A stretch of 64,000 bases of DNA from Betaproteobacteria bacterium. GTDB lineage: Bacteria > Pseudomonadota > Gammaproteobacteria > Burkholderiales > Rhodocyclaceae. Shown piece by piece: positions 57,347 through 64,000 of this stretch; the stretch's first letter is position 1; every line of letters begins with the position of its first letter. Both the position numbers and the translations under genes were made by a program. The stretch spans positions 62,001-126,000 of the forward strand of contig JADJBM010000014.1 in NCBI GenBank assembly GCA_016703785.1, written 5' to 3'. The notes under the pieces are model-generated. The model saw only the letters and a program-made list of their open reading frames with translations, did no database searches and was not told the origin of the DNA.

Positions 57347-57508
57347 ATGACCCTCTGCCCCATCGCCATCGTCGCCGGCTGCCAGAAATGCCCGGCGCTC
57401 AAAATCTGTCCCCTGAAAGGCGTCATCGGCGACCACGCAAAGCCGGAAGAGAAACAAGCGAAACGGCCTGCCGGGAAAGCCAAGGGCGGCACGAAGAAAG
57501 GCCGCTAA
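57347..57508 (+). CDS. Small Cys-rich hypothetical protein
   Basis: A 53-residue protein with AGGAG before the ATG at 57347. The first half has five Cys in MTLCPIAIVAGCQKCPALKICPLK, including CxxC (GCQKCP) and ICP elements that could bind a metal. The second half is a basic, Lys/Gly/Ala-rich tail ending in KGGTKKGR. I recognise no characterised family. The strong ribosome-binding site and biased composition make it a likely real gene; nearby DUF411 and copper genes make a metal role possible. Confidence 0.65.
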   Translation: MTLCPIAIVAGCQKCPALKICPLKGVIGDHAKPEEKQAKRPAGKAKGGTKKGR

Positions 57509-57594
57509 TCGTTAGCCCGTGAAAAGTGCGGTCGGAAAGCCTCTTTCGCCGTCCTGCAGCGACTGACTTTTACTGCGTGGAAACCAATGTCGCC

Positions 57595-58038
57595 TCAGCG
57601 GATCTGCTCGTAAACCCGAGTTTTTCCGGCCCGATCGAAAGCGATCACGTCGAACGGGTCGCTATTCCCGGGGACGTCCATCCCCGGCGAGGCGGGCGGC
57701 ATGCCGGGGGCCGCCAGCCCGCGCACGGCAGGCTTTTCGCTCAGCATGCGTTTGATCGTGGATGCCGGCACATGGCCTTCAATGACATAGTTGCCAACCT
57801 TGGCGGTATGGCAGGAAGCCAGTCGCGCCGGCACGCCGAGCCGGTTCTTCACCGTCTGCATGTCGCGCTCCGGCACCGTTTTCACCTTGAAGCCATTCGC
57901 CTCGAGATGCTCAGCCCACTTCCCGCAGCAGCCGCAATTCGGATCCTTGTGCATCACGACTTCGGGCAGCGGCTCGGCACTGGCGCCAATTGCCGACAAC
58001 GCCAATAGCGCCGTCGCCAGAAATTTCGATGTTTTCAT
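57595..58038 (-). CDS. DUF411-family periplasmic metal-binding protein
   Basis: A 147-residue exported protein. The signal peptide MKTSKFLATALLALSAIGASAEPLP is followed by the DUF411 core, VVMHKDPNCGCCGKWAEHLEANGF, whose CGCC centre is the likely metal site. His in SCHTAKVGNYVIEGHVPAS and the GMDVPGNSDPFDVIAFD region complete the family pattern. DUF411 proteins are repeatedly found with copper-resistance genes. The ATG at 58038 has a GGGAG ribosome-binding site; an upstream start at 58056 is less good. Last gene of the minus-strand copper-type run. Confidence 0.88.
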   Translation of the reverse strand: MKTSKFLATALLALSAIGASAEPLPEVVMHKDPNCGCCGKWAEHLEANGFKVKTVPERDMQTVKNRLGVPARLASCHTAKVGNYVIEGHVPASTIKRMLSEKPAVRGLAAPGMPPASPGMDVPGNSDPFDVIAFDRAGKTRVYEQIR

Positions 58039-58048
58039 TTTCACTCCC

Positions 58049-58510
58049 TCAACCACGGCGATTTTTCAGCATTTCCCCACGTGCGCGCTGCACTTCCGGC
58101 GGCCAGCGACTCTGGATGTAGGACAGCACGGCGGCGATGTCGGCATCGCTCAGGATGCTGCCGAAGGCCGGCATGTCGCTCACGTAACCGGGCGGGCCGT
58201 ACTTGCCGGGCACCAGCCCTTCCTTGGTGATGCCGAACAGCACTTCGTCGGGATGATGCCAGGTGTGGCCCGAGTCGTCATGCGGCGGCGCCGGCATGCG
58301 ACCGTTGGGCAATCGCTGCCGCCAGTTGAACTGGCCCTGCAGGCTGGCGCCGTGGCAGGCGGCGCAGGAGGCCGCGTAAACCTCCTTGCCCCGCGCCACC
58401 TTGGCCGCGTCCTGCGGGTCGATGCCTGCCACGCCCGACTTCGGCCCGCAGCCTGCCAGCAACAGCAGGATCGCTCCGGACAGCATCGCGCCCCTGTATC
58501 TCATAGGCAT
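58049..58510 (-). CDS. Membrane-anchored class I c-type cytochrome
   Basis: A 153-residue protein with a lipoprotein-like N-terminus (MLSGAILLLLAGCGPK, lipobox LAGC) and a single haem-binding CAACH motif (AASCAACHGASLQGQ). A Met ligand candidate lies in SDMPAFGSILSDADIAAVLSYI. This is the common cytochrome c class I pattern of small electron carriers. It begins 1 base after the preceding stop codon, implying translational coupling with the Spy/CpxP-like gene, and ends 10 bases before DUF411. The partner that reduces it is not visible, although an orphan Rieske gene lies in the same run. Confidence 0.88.
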   Translation of the reverse strand: MPMRYRGAMLSGAILLLLAGCGPKSGVAGIDPQDAAKVARGKEVYAASCAACHGASLQGQFNWRQRLPNGRMPAPPHDDSGHTWHHPDEVLFGITKEGLVPGKYGPPGYVSDMPAFGSILSDADIAAVLSYIQSRWPPEVQRARGEMLKNRRG

Positions 58511-58511
58511 C

Positions 58512-59180
58512 TCACTGGCCCATCATGCGGCCGCGCCAGCTCTGGCCCCAGTAGTCGCGTGCGGATTTGCGCTGCTCTGGCGTCAGCAGTTCCTCGATCT
58601 TGTTGTGCGCAGCGACGGTCGCCTCGATCATCTGGCGCCGCAGGTCGAAGACACGCTGGTAGGCGGCGCCGATCGCTGCCGGATCGCGCTTGTCGGCTTC
58701 GTAGAGATCGCGCAACTTGATCTGTTCGTCCATCGTCCGCCCCATCAACTCCCAGCGCTTGCGGCGCAGGTCGTCCTGGATACCGTTGGCCTTCTTGCGC
58801 TGGGCATCATCGAGGGTGATGCCGGGCAGCCCGTCACGCTGACCCATCATGCCGAAACCGTGATGGCCGCCACTCATCATGCCTTGACCATAACCGCCAC
58901 CCATCATGCCCTGCCCCATCATGCCCTGCCCCATCATGCCCTGCCCCATCATGCCTTGTCCGTAGCCGCCGCTCATCATGCCGGGACCCATCTGACCCTG
59001 GCCGTACCCCCCCATCATCCCCGCACCCTGACCACCGCCCATCATCCCGGGTCCGTAACCGCCGCCCATCATCCCTGAGCCCATTGAACCCGGATAAGGT
59101 TCGGCAAGGGCAATGCCGGCAAGGCCTGCCCCAATCGTCAATGCCGCGAGAGTTCTTGTCCAACGCTTATTGTTTAGCAT
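58512..59180 (-). CDS. Spy/CpxP-like periplasmic protein with GMMG repeats
   Basis: A 222-residue exported protein. The signal peptide ends near GIALAEPYP. Residues ~30-110 are a low-complexity Gly/Met/Gln/Tyr tract with repeated GMMG and QGMMG units, rich in Met that could bind Cu(I). The C-terminal half is an amphipathic helical Spy/CpxP-like domain (GITLDDAQRKKANGIQDDLRRKRWEL ... KIEELLTPEQRKSARDY). I prefer the ATG at 59180, 6 bases after GGAG. The DNA of the repeat tract contains tandem 15-mers. Confidence 0.85.
   Translation of the reverse strand: MLNNKRWTRTLAALTIGAGLAGIALAEPYPGSMGSGMMGGGYGPGMMGGGQGAGMMGGYGQGQMGPGMMSGGYGQGMMGQGMMGQGMMGQGMMGGGYGQGMMSGGHHGFGMMGQRDGLPGITLDDAQRKKANGIQDDLRRKRWELMGRTMDEQIKLRDLYEADKRDPAAIGAAYQRVFDLRRQMIEATVAAHNKIEELLTPEQRKSARDYWGQSWRGRMMGQ
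58901..58960. repeat. Tandem 15-bp repeat inside the Spy/CpxP-like gene
   Basis: Three exact copies of CCATCATGCCCTGCC (58901-58945) and a fourth with two changes encode successive QGMMG units. In-frame 15-base copy changes would lengthen or shorten the Met-rich tract without breaking the gene. Confidence 0.9.
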
Positions 59181-59290
59181 GTGCATCTCCTTTCACTCAA
59201 AAAAACCGGCAGCACGACCGGCATGCCGGCAGCACGAATCACGAGAGAACCAATGTGCTCTCGCGACAATAACTTCCATCTTCGGCATCA

Positions 59291-59902
59291 TCACCCTTGT
59301 CCGCCTGCCTCATCGGCGCCGATCAGCAGGCGGGTGTCCGATAGATATCTGTGTCTGGGAATTTCCAGGTTGAGCGGCGCGGGAACGTTCCTGAAGACAC
59401 GCCCGGCGAAATCGAATTTCGAGCCGTGGCAAGGGCAGTAATAACCGCCGTGCCAATCCGGTCCGAGATCGGCCGGTGCTACGTCCTTGCGAAGAGTCGG
59501 AATGCAGCCAAGGTGCGTACACAGCGCCAGCGCGACCCAGTATTCCGGCTTGATAGAGCGCAGGTCATTGCGGCAGTACTCCGGCTGCTGTTCCCGGACG
59601 GAACGCGGGTCCAGCAACCGTTCCGTGTCCTGTTGAAGACTTTCGATCATTTCCGGGGTGCGGCGCAGTACCCACACCGGCTTCCCGCGCCACTCCACTG
59701 TCGCCAACTCGCCTGAAGCAAGCCGAGCCGCATCCACCTCAACCGGCGCACCAGCTGCGCGCGTGCGTTCGCTCGGCGCCATGCTCGCGACAAACGGGAT
59801 GGCTGCTGCGACAACCGCCATGCCGCCGACAGCCGAGGTCGCCACAACCAGGCGGCGGCGCGTTGCGTCAAGCCCGTAACCTTCCTCGCCGTCATGCGCC
59901 AT
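59291..59902 (-). CDS. Rieske [2Fe-2S] protein (ubiquinol-cytochrome c reductase type), orphan
   Basis: A 203-residue Rieske protein using the ATG at 59902 (GAGGTGG upstream); an ATG at 59929 would add nine residues. The twin-Arg-like RRRLVVATSAVGG followed by a membrane segment resembles PetA. Both cluster motifs are intact: CTHLGC (128-133) and CPCHGS (156-161). PetB and PetC normally follow petA, but here the neighbours are a SHOCT membrane protein upstream and a Spy-like protein downstream. It may be a second Rieske protein with a different partner, or a copper-stress-related copy. The spacer 59181-59290 holds no gene. Confidence 0.88.
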   Translation of the reverse strand: MAHDGEEGYGLDATRRRLVVATSAVGGMAVVAAAIPFVASMAPSERTRAAGAPVEVDAARLASGELATVEWRGKPVWVLRRTPEMIESLQQDTERLLDPRSVREQQPEYCRNDLRSIKPEYWVALALCTHLGCIPTLRKDVAPADLGPDWHGGYYCPCHGSKFDFAGRVFRNVPAPLNLEIPRHRYLSDTRLLIGADEAGGQG

Positions 59903-59941
59903 GGTTGCCACCTCGTGTCCGCCAGTCATGCCGTGCCGCCG

Positions 59942-60193
59942 TCAGCTCGAGAGATCGCGTTTCTTCAGTTCGAACTCTTCGCGTTCGATTTCGCCACGGG
60001 CATAGCGTTCCTTGAGAATGTCGAGCGCCGCCCTTTCCTGCTGCCCCCCGGAAGAGGCCCCGCCACCCCCCCACATGCCGCGCACCAGCGCAACGATGGC
60101 GACGACAATCAAAATCCAGAACAAAGACATACCGATCATGCCGCCCCACCCCCAGCCGCCTTCCCACCCGTAGCCACCCATATGCCCCCACAT
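59942..60193 (-). CDS. Small SHOCT-domain membrane protein
   Basis: An 83-residue protein with a Gly/Trp-rich N-terminus (MWGHMGGYGWEGGWGWGG), one membrane segment (MSLFWILIVVAIVALVRGMW) and a C-terminal SHOCT motif (ALDILKERYARGEIEREEFELKKRDL). GGAG precedes the ATG at 60193. Proteins of this shape are common beside copper and heavy-metal ATPases and Spy-like proteins; function unproven. It precedes the Rieske gene by 39 bases. Confidence 0.85.
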   Translation of the reverse strand: MWGHMGGYGWEGGWGWGGMIGMSLFWILIVVAIVALVRGMWGGGGASSGGQQERAALDILKERYARGEIEREEFELKKRDLSS

Positions 60194-60315
60194 CGCTTCG
60201 CTCCAAGGAAAATGCGGAACCGCCTCACGACGCTCCACGCTTGTATGAATAAGGGACTGTCGTCATCAACGAGAGTTCCTCTTCGTCACCATGGATTTCC
60301 TCTGTCGTGGCCAAA

Positions 60316-60780
60316 TCAAGGTGGCGAAAACCCTTGCCGAATATGTCTCCGTACCAGCCACACGACGATCGGCGGAATCAGCAGCCATTGGAGCAGGGGC
60401 AGCACGCCCGTACCCAGTACGGGAATGGTCGGCATCGTCTCCGCATATGCCCAGCGCCCCGAAACTCGTGTCGCCCACCACTCGAGCACAACAGTCACGA
60501 GCAATCCTGCCGAGATAAAAGCCAGATAGGTTCTCGGCAGCGGTTGCGAAATCCAGTTTCGCGTCTGCTGCAAGCACGCCGCTGCCCAGAAGGCTCCCAA
60601 CAGGATGACGGCGTCACCTGCGGCCGCGCGCACGCACTGGATCACGCCATCCCAATGCGCGGCAGAAGGCATTCCGGCAAAGAACGGTATCTGCAGCAAC
60701 TCCCAGGGCAGGTTCAGCAGGAAACCGAACAGCAGCACGTTCGGTTCCGGTTGCCGGAGAAATCCGGATGCGCTCGCCAT
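60316..60780 (-). CDS. Four-span membrane protein of unknown function
   Basis: A 154-residue protein with about four hydrophobic segments, including NVLLFGFLLNLPWELLQIPFFAG, GDAVILLGAFWAAACLQ, YLAFISAGLLVTVVLEWWATRV and VLPLLQWLLIPPIVVWLV. I recognise no named family. It lies 8 bases after the ICMT-like gene and is probably co-transcribed with it. The NLPWELLQ segment in the first span and the EWWATRVSGRWAYAE loop look conserved-type but are not assigned. Confidence 0.7.
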   Translation of the reverse strand: MASASGFLRQPEPNVLLFGFLLNLPWELLQIPFFAGMPSAAHWDGVIQCVRAAAGDAVILLGAFWAAACLQQTRNWISQPLPRTYLAFISAGLLVTVVLEWWATRVSGRWAYAETMPTIPVLGTGVLPLLQWLLIPPIVVWLVRRHIRQGFSPP

Positions 60781-60788
60781 GGCAGGAC

Positions 60789-61442
60789 TCAGTATTCGCT
60801 GCTCCCATGGGTTCTATCCCATTTTGGCAAGAAAGCGGGGGTGCGGTCCCGGTAGCGCACGTAGTCGCCGCCGAACGTCGCTTCCATATCACGCTCTTCG
60901 CGCTTTGCCAGGCGCCAATACATGAGCAGCAGGATCGGGAACATCACGAGCGTCACCAGCGTCGGCCACTGCAGCAGGAAGCCGAACATGATGAGGACAA
61001 AACCGAGGTATTGGGGATGCCTGATCCGGGCATAGGCGCCGTCAGTGGCCAGGAGGTGGGCTTTCTGCGCCTCATACAACACCTTCCACGCCGCCGAAAG
61101 CAGCCAGAATCCGCCGAAGATGAACAGCGTACTCAGCAGGTGGAACGGGCCGAAGTGGGGATTCGATTTCCAGCCGAAAATCATTTCGAGCAGATGGCCA
61201 GAGTCGTGAGCGAGCCAATCGACGCCCGGAAAGTTGCTGCTCAGCCAGCCTGACAGCAGGAAGATGGTCAAGGGGAAGCCGTACATCTCCACAAACAGCG
61301 CCACGATGAAGGCCGAGAATACGCCAAAGGAGCGCCAGTCCCGCCGGCTTTGCGGCTTGGCGAAACTGAACGCGAAAATGATGAAGATGAGCGAATTGAT
61401 GAACACCAGGGACCACAGGCCGTAGGCGGGCACATCATTCAT
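60789..61442 (-). CDS. Isoprenylcysteine carboxyl methyltransferase (ICMT)-like membrane protein
   Basis: A 217-residue integral membrane protein with five to six hydrophobic segments. The C-terminal catalytic-type signature is GAYARIRHPQYLGFVLIMFGFLLQWPTLVT ... RLAKREERDMEATFGGDYVRYRDRTPAFLP, whose RHPQY and EER...Y residues match the SAM and substrate site of ICMT/PEMT-fold enzymes. Bacterial members have unknown small-molecule or lipid substrates. Its start overlaps the DUF2933 gene stop by 4 bases, so the two are translationally coupled. Confidence 0.86.
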   Translation of the reverse strand: MNDVPAYGLWSLVFINSLIFIIFAFSFAKPQSRRDWRSFGVFSAFIVALFVEMYGFPLTIFLLSGWLSSNFPGVDWLAHDSGHLLEMIFGWKSNPHFGPFHLLSTLFIFGGFWLLSAAWKVLYEAQKAHLLATDGAYARIRHPQYLGFVLIMFGFLLQWPTLVTLVMFPILLLMYWRLAKREERDMEATFGGDYVRYRDRTPAFLPKWDRTHGSSEY

Positions 61443-61687
61443 TTCCCGTCTCCTTCCGGCTTGTTACGAGGTTCGCCGCCGTGGCCGCCATGTCCCCGGT
61501 GGTGAAAGAAATGCATCACCGGGCAGGCCAATAGAAGCAGAAAAGGCAGCGCGCCGAGCAGGTGTGCCCGGTGCTCCGTGAAGAGGAAGAACGCGGCTAT
61601 CGCGGCAAAAGCGAGAAATACCCACTTCGAGCGCGCCGCCGCCCGCGGAGGTCCGTGCCGATGCCCGGATTCGTGCGTCTCATTCAT
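61439..61687 (-). CDS. DUF2933-type small membrane protein
   Basis: An 82-residue protein with two closely spaced hydrophobic segments (KWVFLAFAAIAAFFLFTEHRAHLLGALPFLLLLACPVMHFF) flanked by His/Gly-rich ends (HESGHRHG and HHRGHGGHGG). The FLFTEHRAHLLGALPFLLLLACPVMHFFH core is the DUF2933 pattern. The His-rich ends could hold metal ions. It sits 14 bases after the copper ATPase gene and overlaps the ICMT-like start by 4 bases, which fixes it inside the same operon. Confidence 0.84.
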   Translation of the reverse strand: MNETHESGHRHGPPRAAARSKWVFLAFAAIAAFFLFTEHRAHLLGALPFLLLLACPVMHFFHHRGHGGHGGEPRNKPEGDGK

Positions 61688-61701
61688 GTCCCGCTCCCGA
61701 T

Positions 61702-64000
61702 TCAGATCGCTGCCCTGCGCAGCCGCAGCGCATTCGTCACGACCGAGGCCGAGCTGAAGCTCATCGCCAGCGCTGCGATGAGCGGCGAGAGCAGGAGGCC
61801 GAACACCGGGTAAAGCACGCCAGCTGCGACCGGCACCCCAAGCGCGTTGTAGAGGAAGGCGAACGTCAGGTTCTGCCGCATATTGGCGACGGTGGCCAGC
61901 GAGAGGTTGCGAGCAGTGGCGATGCCGCGCAGGTCGCCCTTGACGAGCGTCACCTGCGCGCTGTTCATGGCCACGTCGGTGCCGGTGCCCATTGCGATGC
62001 CGACATTGGCGCGAGCGAGCGCCGGCGCGTCGTTGATGCCGTCGCCGACCATGGCGACGATACGGCCTTCAGCCTGAAGTTTGGCGACCAGATCGTTCTT
62101 GTCCTGCGGCTTGACCTCGCCATGGACGTCATCGATGCCGAGCCTGCGGCCTACGGCGCGTGCGGTGGTGAGGCCATCGCCGGTCGCCATGACGACGGAG
62201 AGGCCGCTGGCGCGCAGACTCTCCAGCGCAGCCGGCGTCGAGGCCTTGATCGGATCCGAGACGGCAAGGAGGCCGGCCGTCTTGCCATCCACGGCAAGGT
62301 ACATGACGCTCGCGCCTTCTTGGCGCAGGGTTTCTGCCTTTTGTTCGAGTGGGCGCCAGTCGACGCCGTCTTCTTCCATCAGCGCGGTGTTGCCGATGGC
62401 CACTGCCTGACCCTCCACGGTGCCGCGCACGCCAATCCCGGAAGCGGACTCGAAGGTCGCTGGTGTGCTGAGCTTGAGTTCGCGCCGATGCGCTTCGGCG
62501 ACGATGGCGTGGGCCAGCGGATGCTCGCTGCCCTGGTCCAGGCTCGCCGCCACGCGCAGGATGTCATCCTCGCGCCAGCCTTCTGCCGCCGCCAGACCGT
62601 GAAAGGCAGGTTTGCCCTCTGTCAGCGTGCCGGTCTTGTCGACGATGAGCGTATCGACCTGTCGCAGCGTTTCGATGGCCGCCGCATCGCGGAACAGCAC
62701 CCCGTGGCCAGCCGCCTTGCCGGTGGCCACCATCACCGACATCGGCGTAGCCAGGCCGAGCGCGCAGGGACAGGCGATGATGAGCACCGCAACGGCATTG
62801 ATAACCCCGTAAGCCCAACTCGGCTGCGGACCGAAAAAGCCCCAGACGACGAGCGTGAGGATGGCAATCGCCACCACTCCGACGACGAAATAGCCGGCCA
62901 CTATGTCGGCCATCCGCTGCATCGGCGCGCGGGAGCGCTGCGCTTGCGCGACCATCTGCACGATCTGCGCAAGTACCGTCTGCGAGCCGATCTTCTCTGC
63001 CTGCATGATCAAGGCGCCGCTGGCATTGAGGGTCGCACCGATCAGCTTGTCGCCGGGCGACTTGTTCACCGGGATCGGCTCGCCGGTCAGCATGGATTCG
63101 TCCACCGCGCTCGATCCTTCGAGCACCGAACCGTCGACCGGCACTTTCTCGCCCGGCCGCACGCGCAGCCGGTCGCCGGGATGGACGTGGGTCAATGGGA
63201 TATCTTCTTCGCTGCCGTCTTCGCGAATCCGGCGCGCGGTTTTCGGCGCAAGCCCGAGCAGCGCCTTGATGGCGGCCCCGGTCTCCGAGCGCGCCTTGAG
63301 TTCCAGCACCTGGCCAAACAGCGTCAGTGAAATAATCACCGCAGCCGCCTCGAAATACACCGCGACATGGCCGGCAACCCGGAACGAGGGCGGAAACATG
63401 CCCGGCCATAGCGTGGCCACCACACTGTAGCAATAGGCCGCGCCGGTGCCGAGGCCGATCAGCGTCCACATGTTCGGACTGCGATTGCGCACGGATTGCA
63501 CGCCGCGCACGAAAAACGGCCAGCCCGACCACAGCACCACGGGCGTGGCAAGCGCCAGTTCCACCCAAGGCCGCGATGCCCCGAGCAGCGGATCGAACAA
63601 TCCGCCGGACATGGCGATTGCCGTCACGATCACTGTCAGCGGCAAGGTCCACCAGAAGCGGCGGCGGAAATCCGCCAGTTCGGGGTTCTCGCCCTCCTCC
63701 AACTCGGGCAGCACCGGCTCCAGCGCCATGCCGCACTTCGGACACGTTCCGGGGCCGGCTTGCCGCACTTCCGGATGCATGGGGCAGGTATATTCCGCGC
63801 CCTGCGGCACCTCCTGCGCTGTAGCAGGCTTCGGGGCCAGGTAGCGCTGCGGCTCCGCCTCGAATTTCGCCAGGCACTTCGCGCTGCAAAAGCGGATTTC
63901 CCGGCCGGCATGGTGTGCCTTGTGCGGAGAATCCGGCTTGACCGTCATGCCGCAGACCGGATCCTTGCCCTCTGCCGGCTCCGGCGACGGACTAAGCCCG
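61702..64000 (-). CDS. copA: Copper-type P1B ATPase with YHS domain (5' end outside window)
   Basis: At least 765 residues of a heavy-metal P-type ATPase; the frame stays open to the right edge, so the start lies beyond it. An N-terminal YHS-type Cys motif (KDPVCGMTVKPD ... FCSAKC) and a heavy-metal-binding segment (YTCPMHPEVRQAGPGTCPKCGM) replace the usual CxxC HMA domains. The channel motif IIACPCALGLATPMS, phosphorylation site DKTGTLTEGK, GDGINDAPAL hinge, and YNALGVP and MSFSSASVVTNALRLR in the last helices are P1B-1 (Cu+) signatures. Likely a Cu(I) exporter in the inner membrane and the lead gene of the run down to 57595. Confidence 0.92.
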   Translation of the reverse strand, partial: GLSPSPEPAEGKDPVCGMTVKPDSPHKAHHAGREIRFCSAKCLAKFEAEPQRYLAPKPATAQEVPQGAEYTCPMHPEVRQAGPGTCPKCGMALEPVLPELEEGENPELADFRRRFWWTLPLTVIVTAIAMSGGLFDPLLGASRPWVELALATPVVLWSGWPFFVRGVQSVRNRSPNMWTLIGLGTGAAYCYSVVATLWPGMFPPSFRVAGHVAVYFEAAAVIISLTLFGQVLELKARSETGAAIKALLGLAPKTARRIREDGSEEDIPLTHVHPGDRLRVRPGEKVPVDGSVLEGSSAVDESMLTGEPIPVNKSPGDKLIGATLNASGALIMQAEKIGSQTVLAQIVQMVAQAQRSRAPMQRMADIVAGYFVVGVVAIAILTLVVWGFFGPQPSWAYGVINAVAVLIIACPCALGLATPMSVMVATGKAAGHGVLFRDAAAIETLRQVDTLIVDKTGTLTEGKPAFHGLAAAEGWREDDILRVAASLDQGSEHPLAHAIVAEAHRRELKLSTPATFESASGIGVRGTVEGQAVAIGNTALMEEDGVDWRPLEQKAETLRQEGASVMYLAVDGKTAGLLAVSDPIKASTPAALESLRASGLSVVMATGDGLTTARAVGRRLGIDDVHGEVKPQDKNDLVAKLQAEGRIVAMVGDGINDAPALARANVGIAMGTGTDVAMNSAQVTLVKGDLRGIATARNLSLATVANMRQNLTFAFLYNALGVPVAAGVLYPVFGLLLSPLIAALAMSFSSASVVTNALRLRRAAI

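Noticed and set aside
58901..58960. CRISPR-like array
   Set aside because: The repeats are 15-mers without spacers and encode an in-frame Met/Gly tract.

Overview
The window looks like a chromosome segment of a GC-rich betaproteobacterium, most likely a Rhodocyclales-type organism. This placement is inference. It rests on the gene order tRNA-Tyr/Gly/Thr-tuf-tRNA-Trp-secE-nusG-rplKAJL-rpoBC-rpsLG-fusA-tuf-S10 operon, on a PhaM-type PHA granule protein, and on catabolic genes common in aromatic-degrading betaproteobacteria. No IS element, phage gene, integrase, CRISPR array or rRNA gene was seen.

Region 1 (1-22,922, all minus strand) is the information-processing supercluster. It runs from the right: a tRNA-Tyr/Gly/Thr promoter and tRNAs, tuf copy 2, tRNA-Trp, secE, nusG, rplKA, rplJL, rpoBC, rpsL, rpsG, fusA, tuf copy 1, then the S10 operon down to a truncated rpmC at the left edge. 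Two sigma70-like promoters, an L10-leader position and a strong hairpin between rplL and rpoB can be seen. The two tuf genes are near-identical direct repeats about 15 kb apart. Copy 1 lacks one residue next to the NKCD guanine-binding motif and carries a Gly-to-Arg change.

Region 2 (23,086-30,313, plus strand) holds a RutE-like nitroreductase, a D-lactate/glycolate-type FAD dehydrogenase, a fused indolepyruvate:ferredoxin oxidoreductase, a membrane-anchored SAM methyltransferase and an orphan ParA-like ATPase.

Region 3 (30,320-36,035) is a possible sensing/uptake module. A LuxR-type response regulator is divergent from a hybrid histidine kinase with a degenerate receiver. The kinase is followed co-directionally by a TonB-dependent receptor and an ABC-type periplasmic binding protein, with no permease or ATPase. 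This is my best candidate for an undescribed system. A short PhaM homologue and an AEC-family transporter follow.

Region 4 (37,475-53,699) is organic-acid catabolism. A minus-strand operon encodes an AMP-forming acyl-CoA ligase, a complete branched-chain-amino-acid-type ABC transporter (one ATPase carries an unusual N-terminal domain), a PaaK-like ligase and a CaiB/BaiF racemase-like protein with an apparent frameshift. A divergent Crp/Fnr regulator, the fused isobutyryl-CoA mutase IcmF with an upstream dyad operator, another acyl-CoA ligase and a small acidic protein follow.

Region 5 (53,892-64,000) is envelope and metal homeostasis: a TPR lipoprotein, an M48 metalloprotease lipoprotein, a frameshifted lipoprotein and a tiny Cys-rich protein. 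Then comes a minus-strand run headed by a copper-type P1B ATPase (5' end outside the window), followed by DUF2933, ICMT-like, membrane, SHOCT, orphan Rieske, Spy/CpxP-like, cytochrome c and DUF411 proteins. The two homopolymer frameshifts and the 3-base tuf difference leave open the possibility of small sequencing errors.
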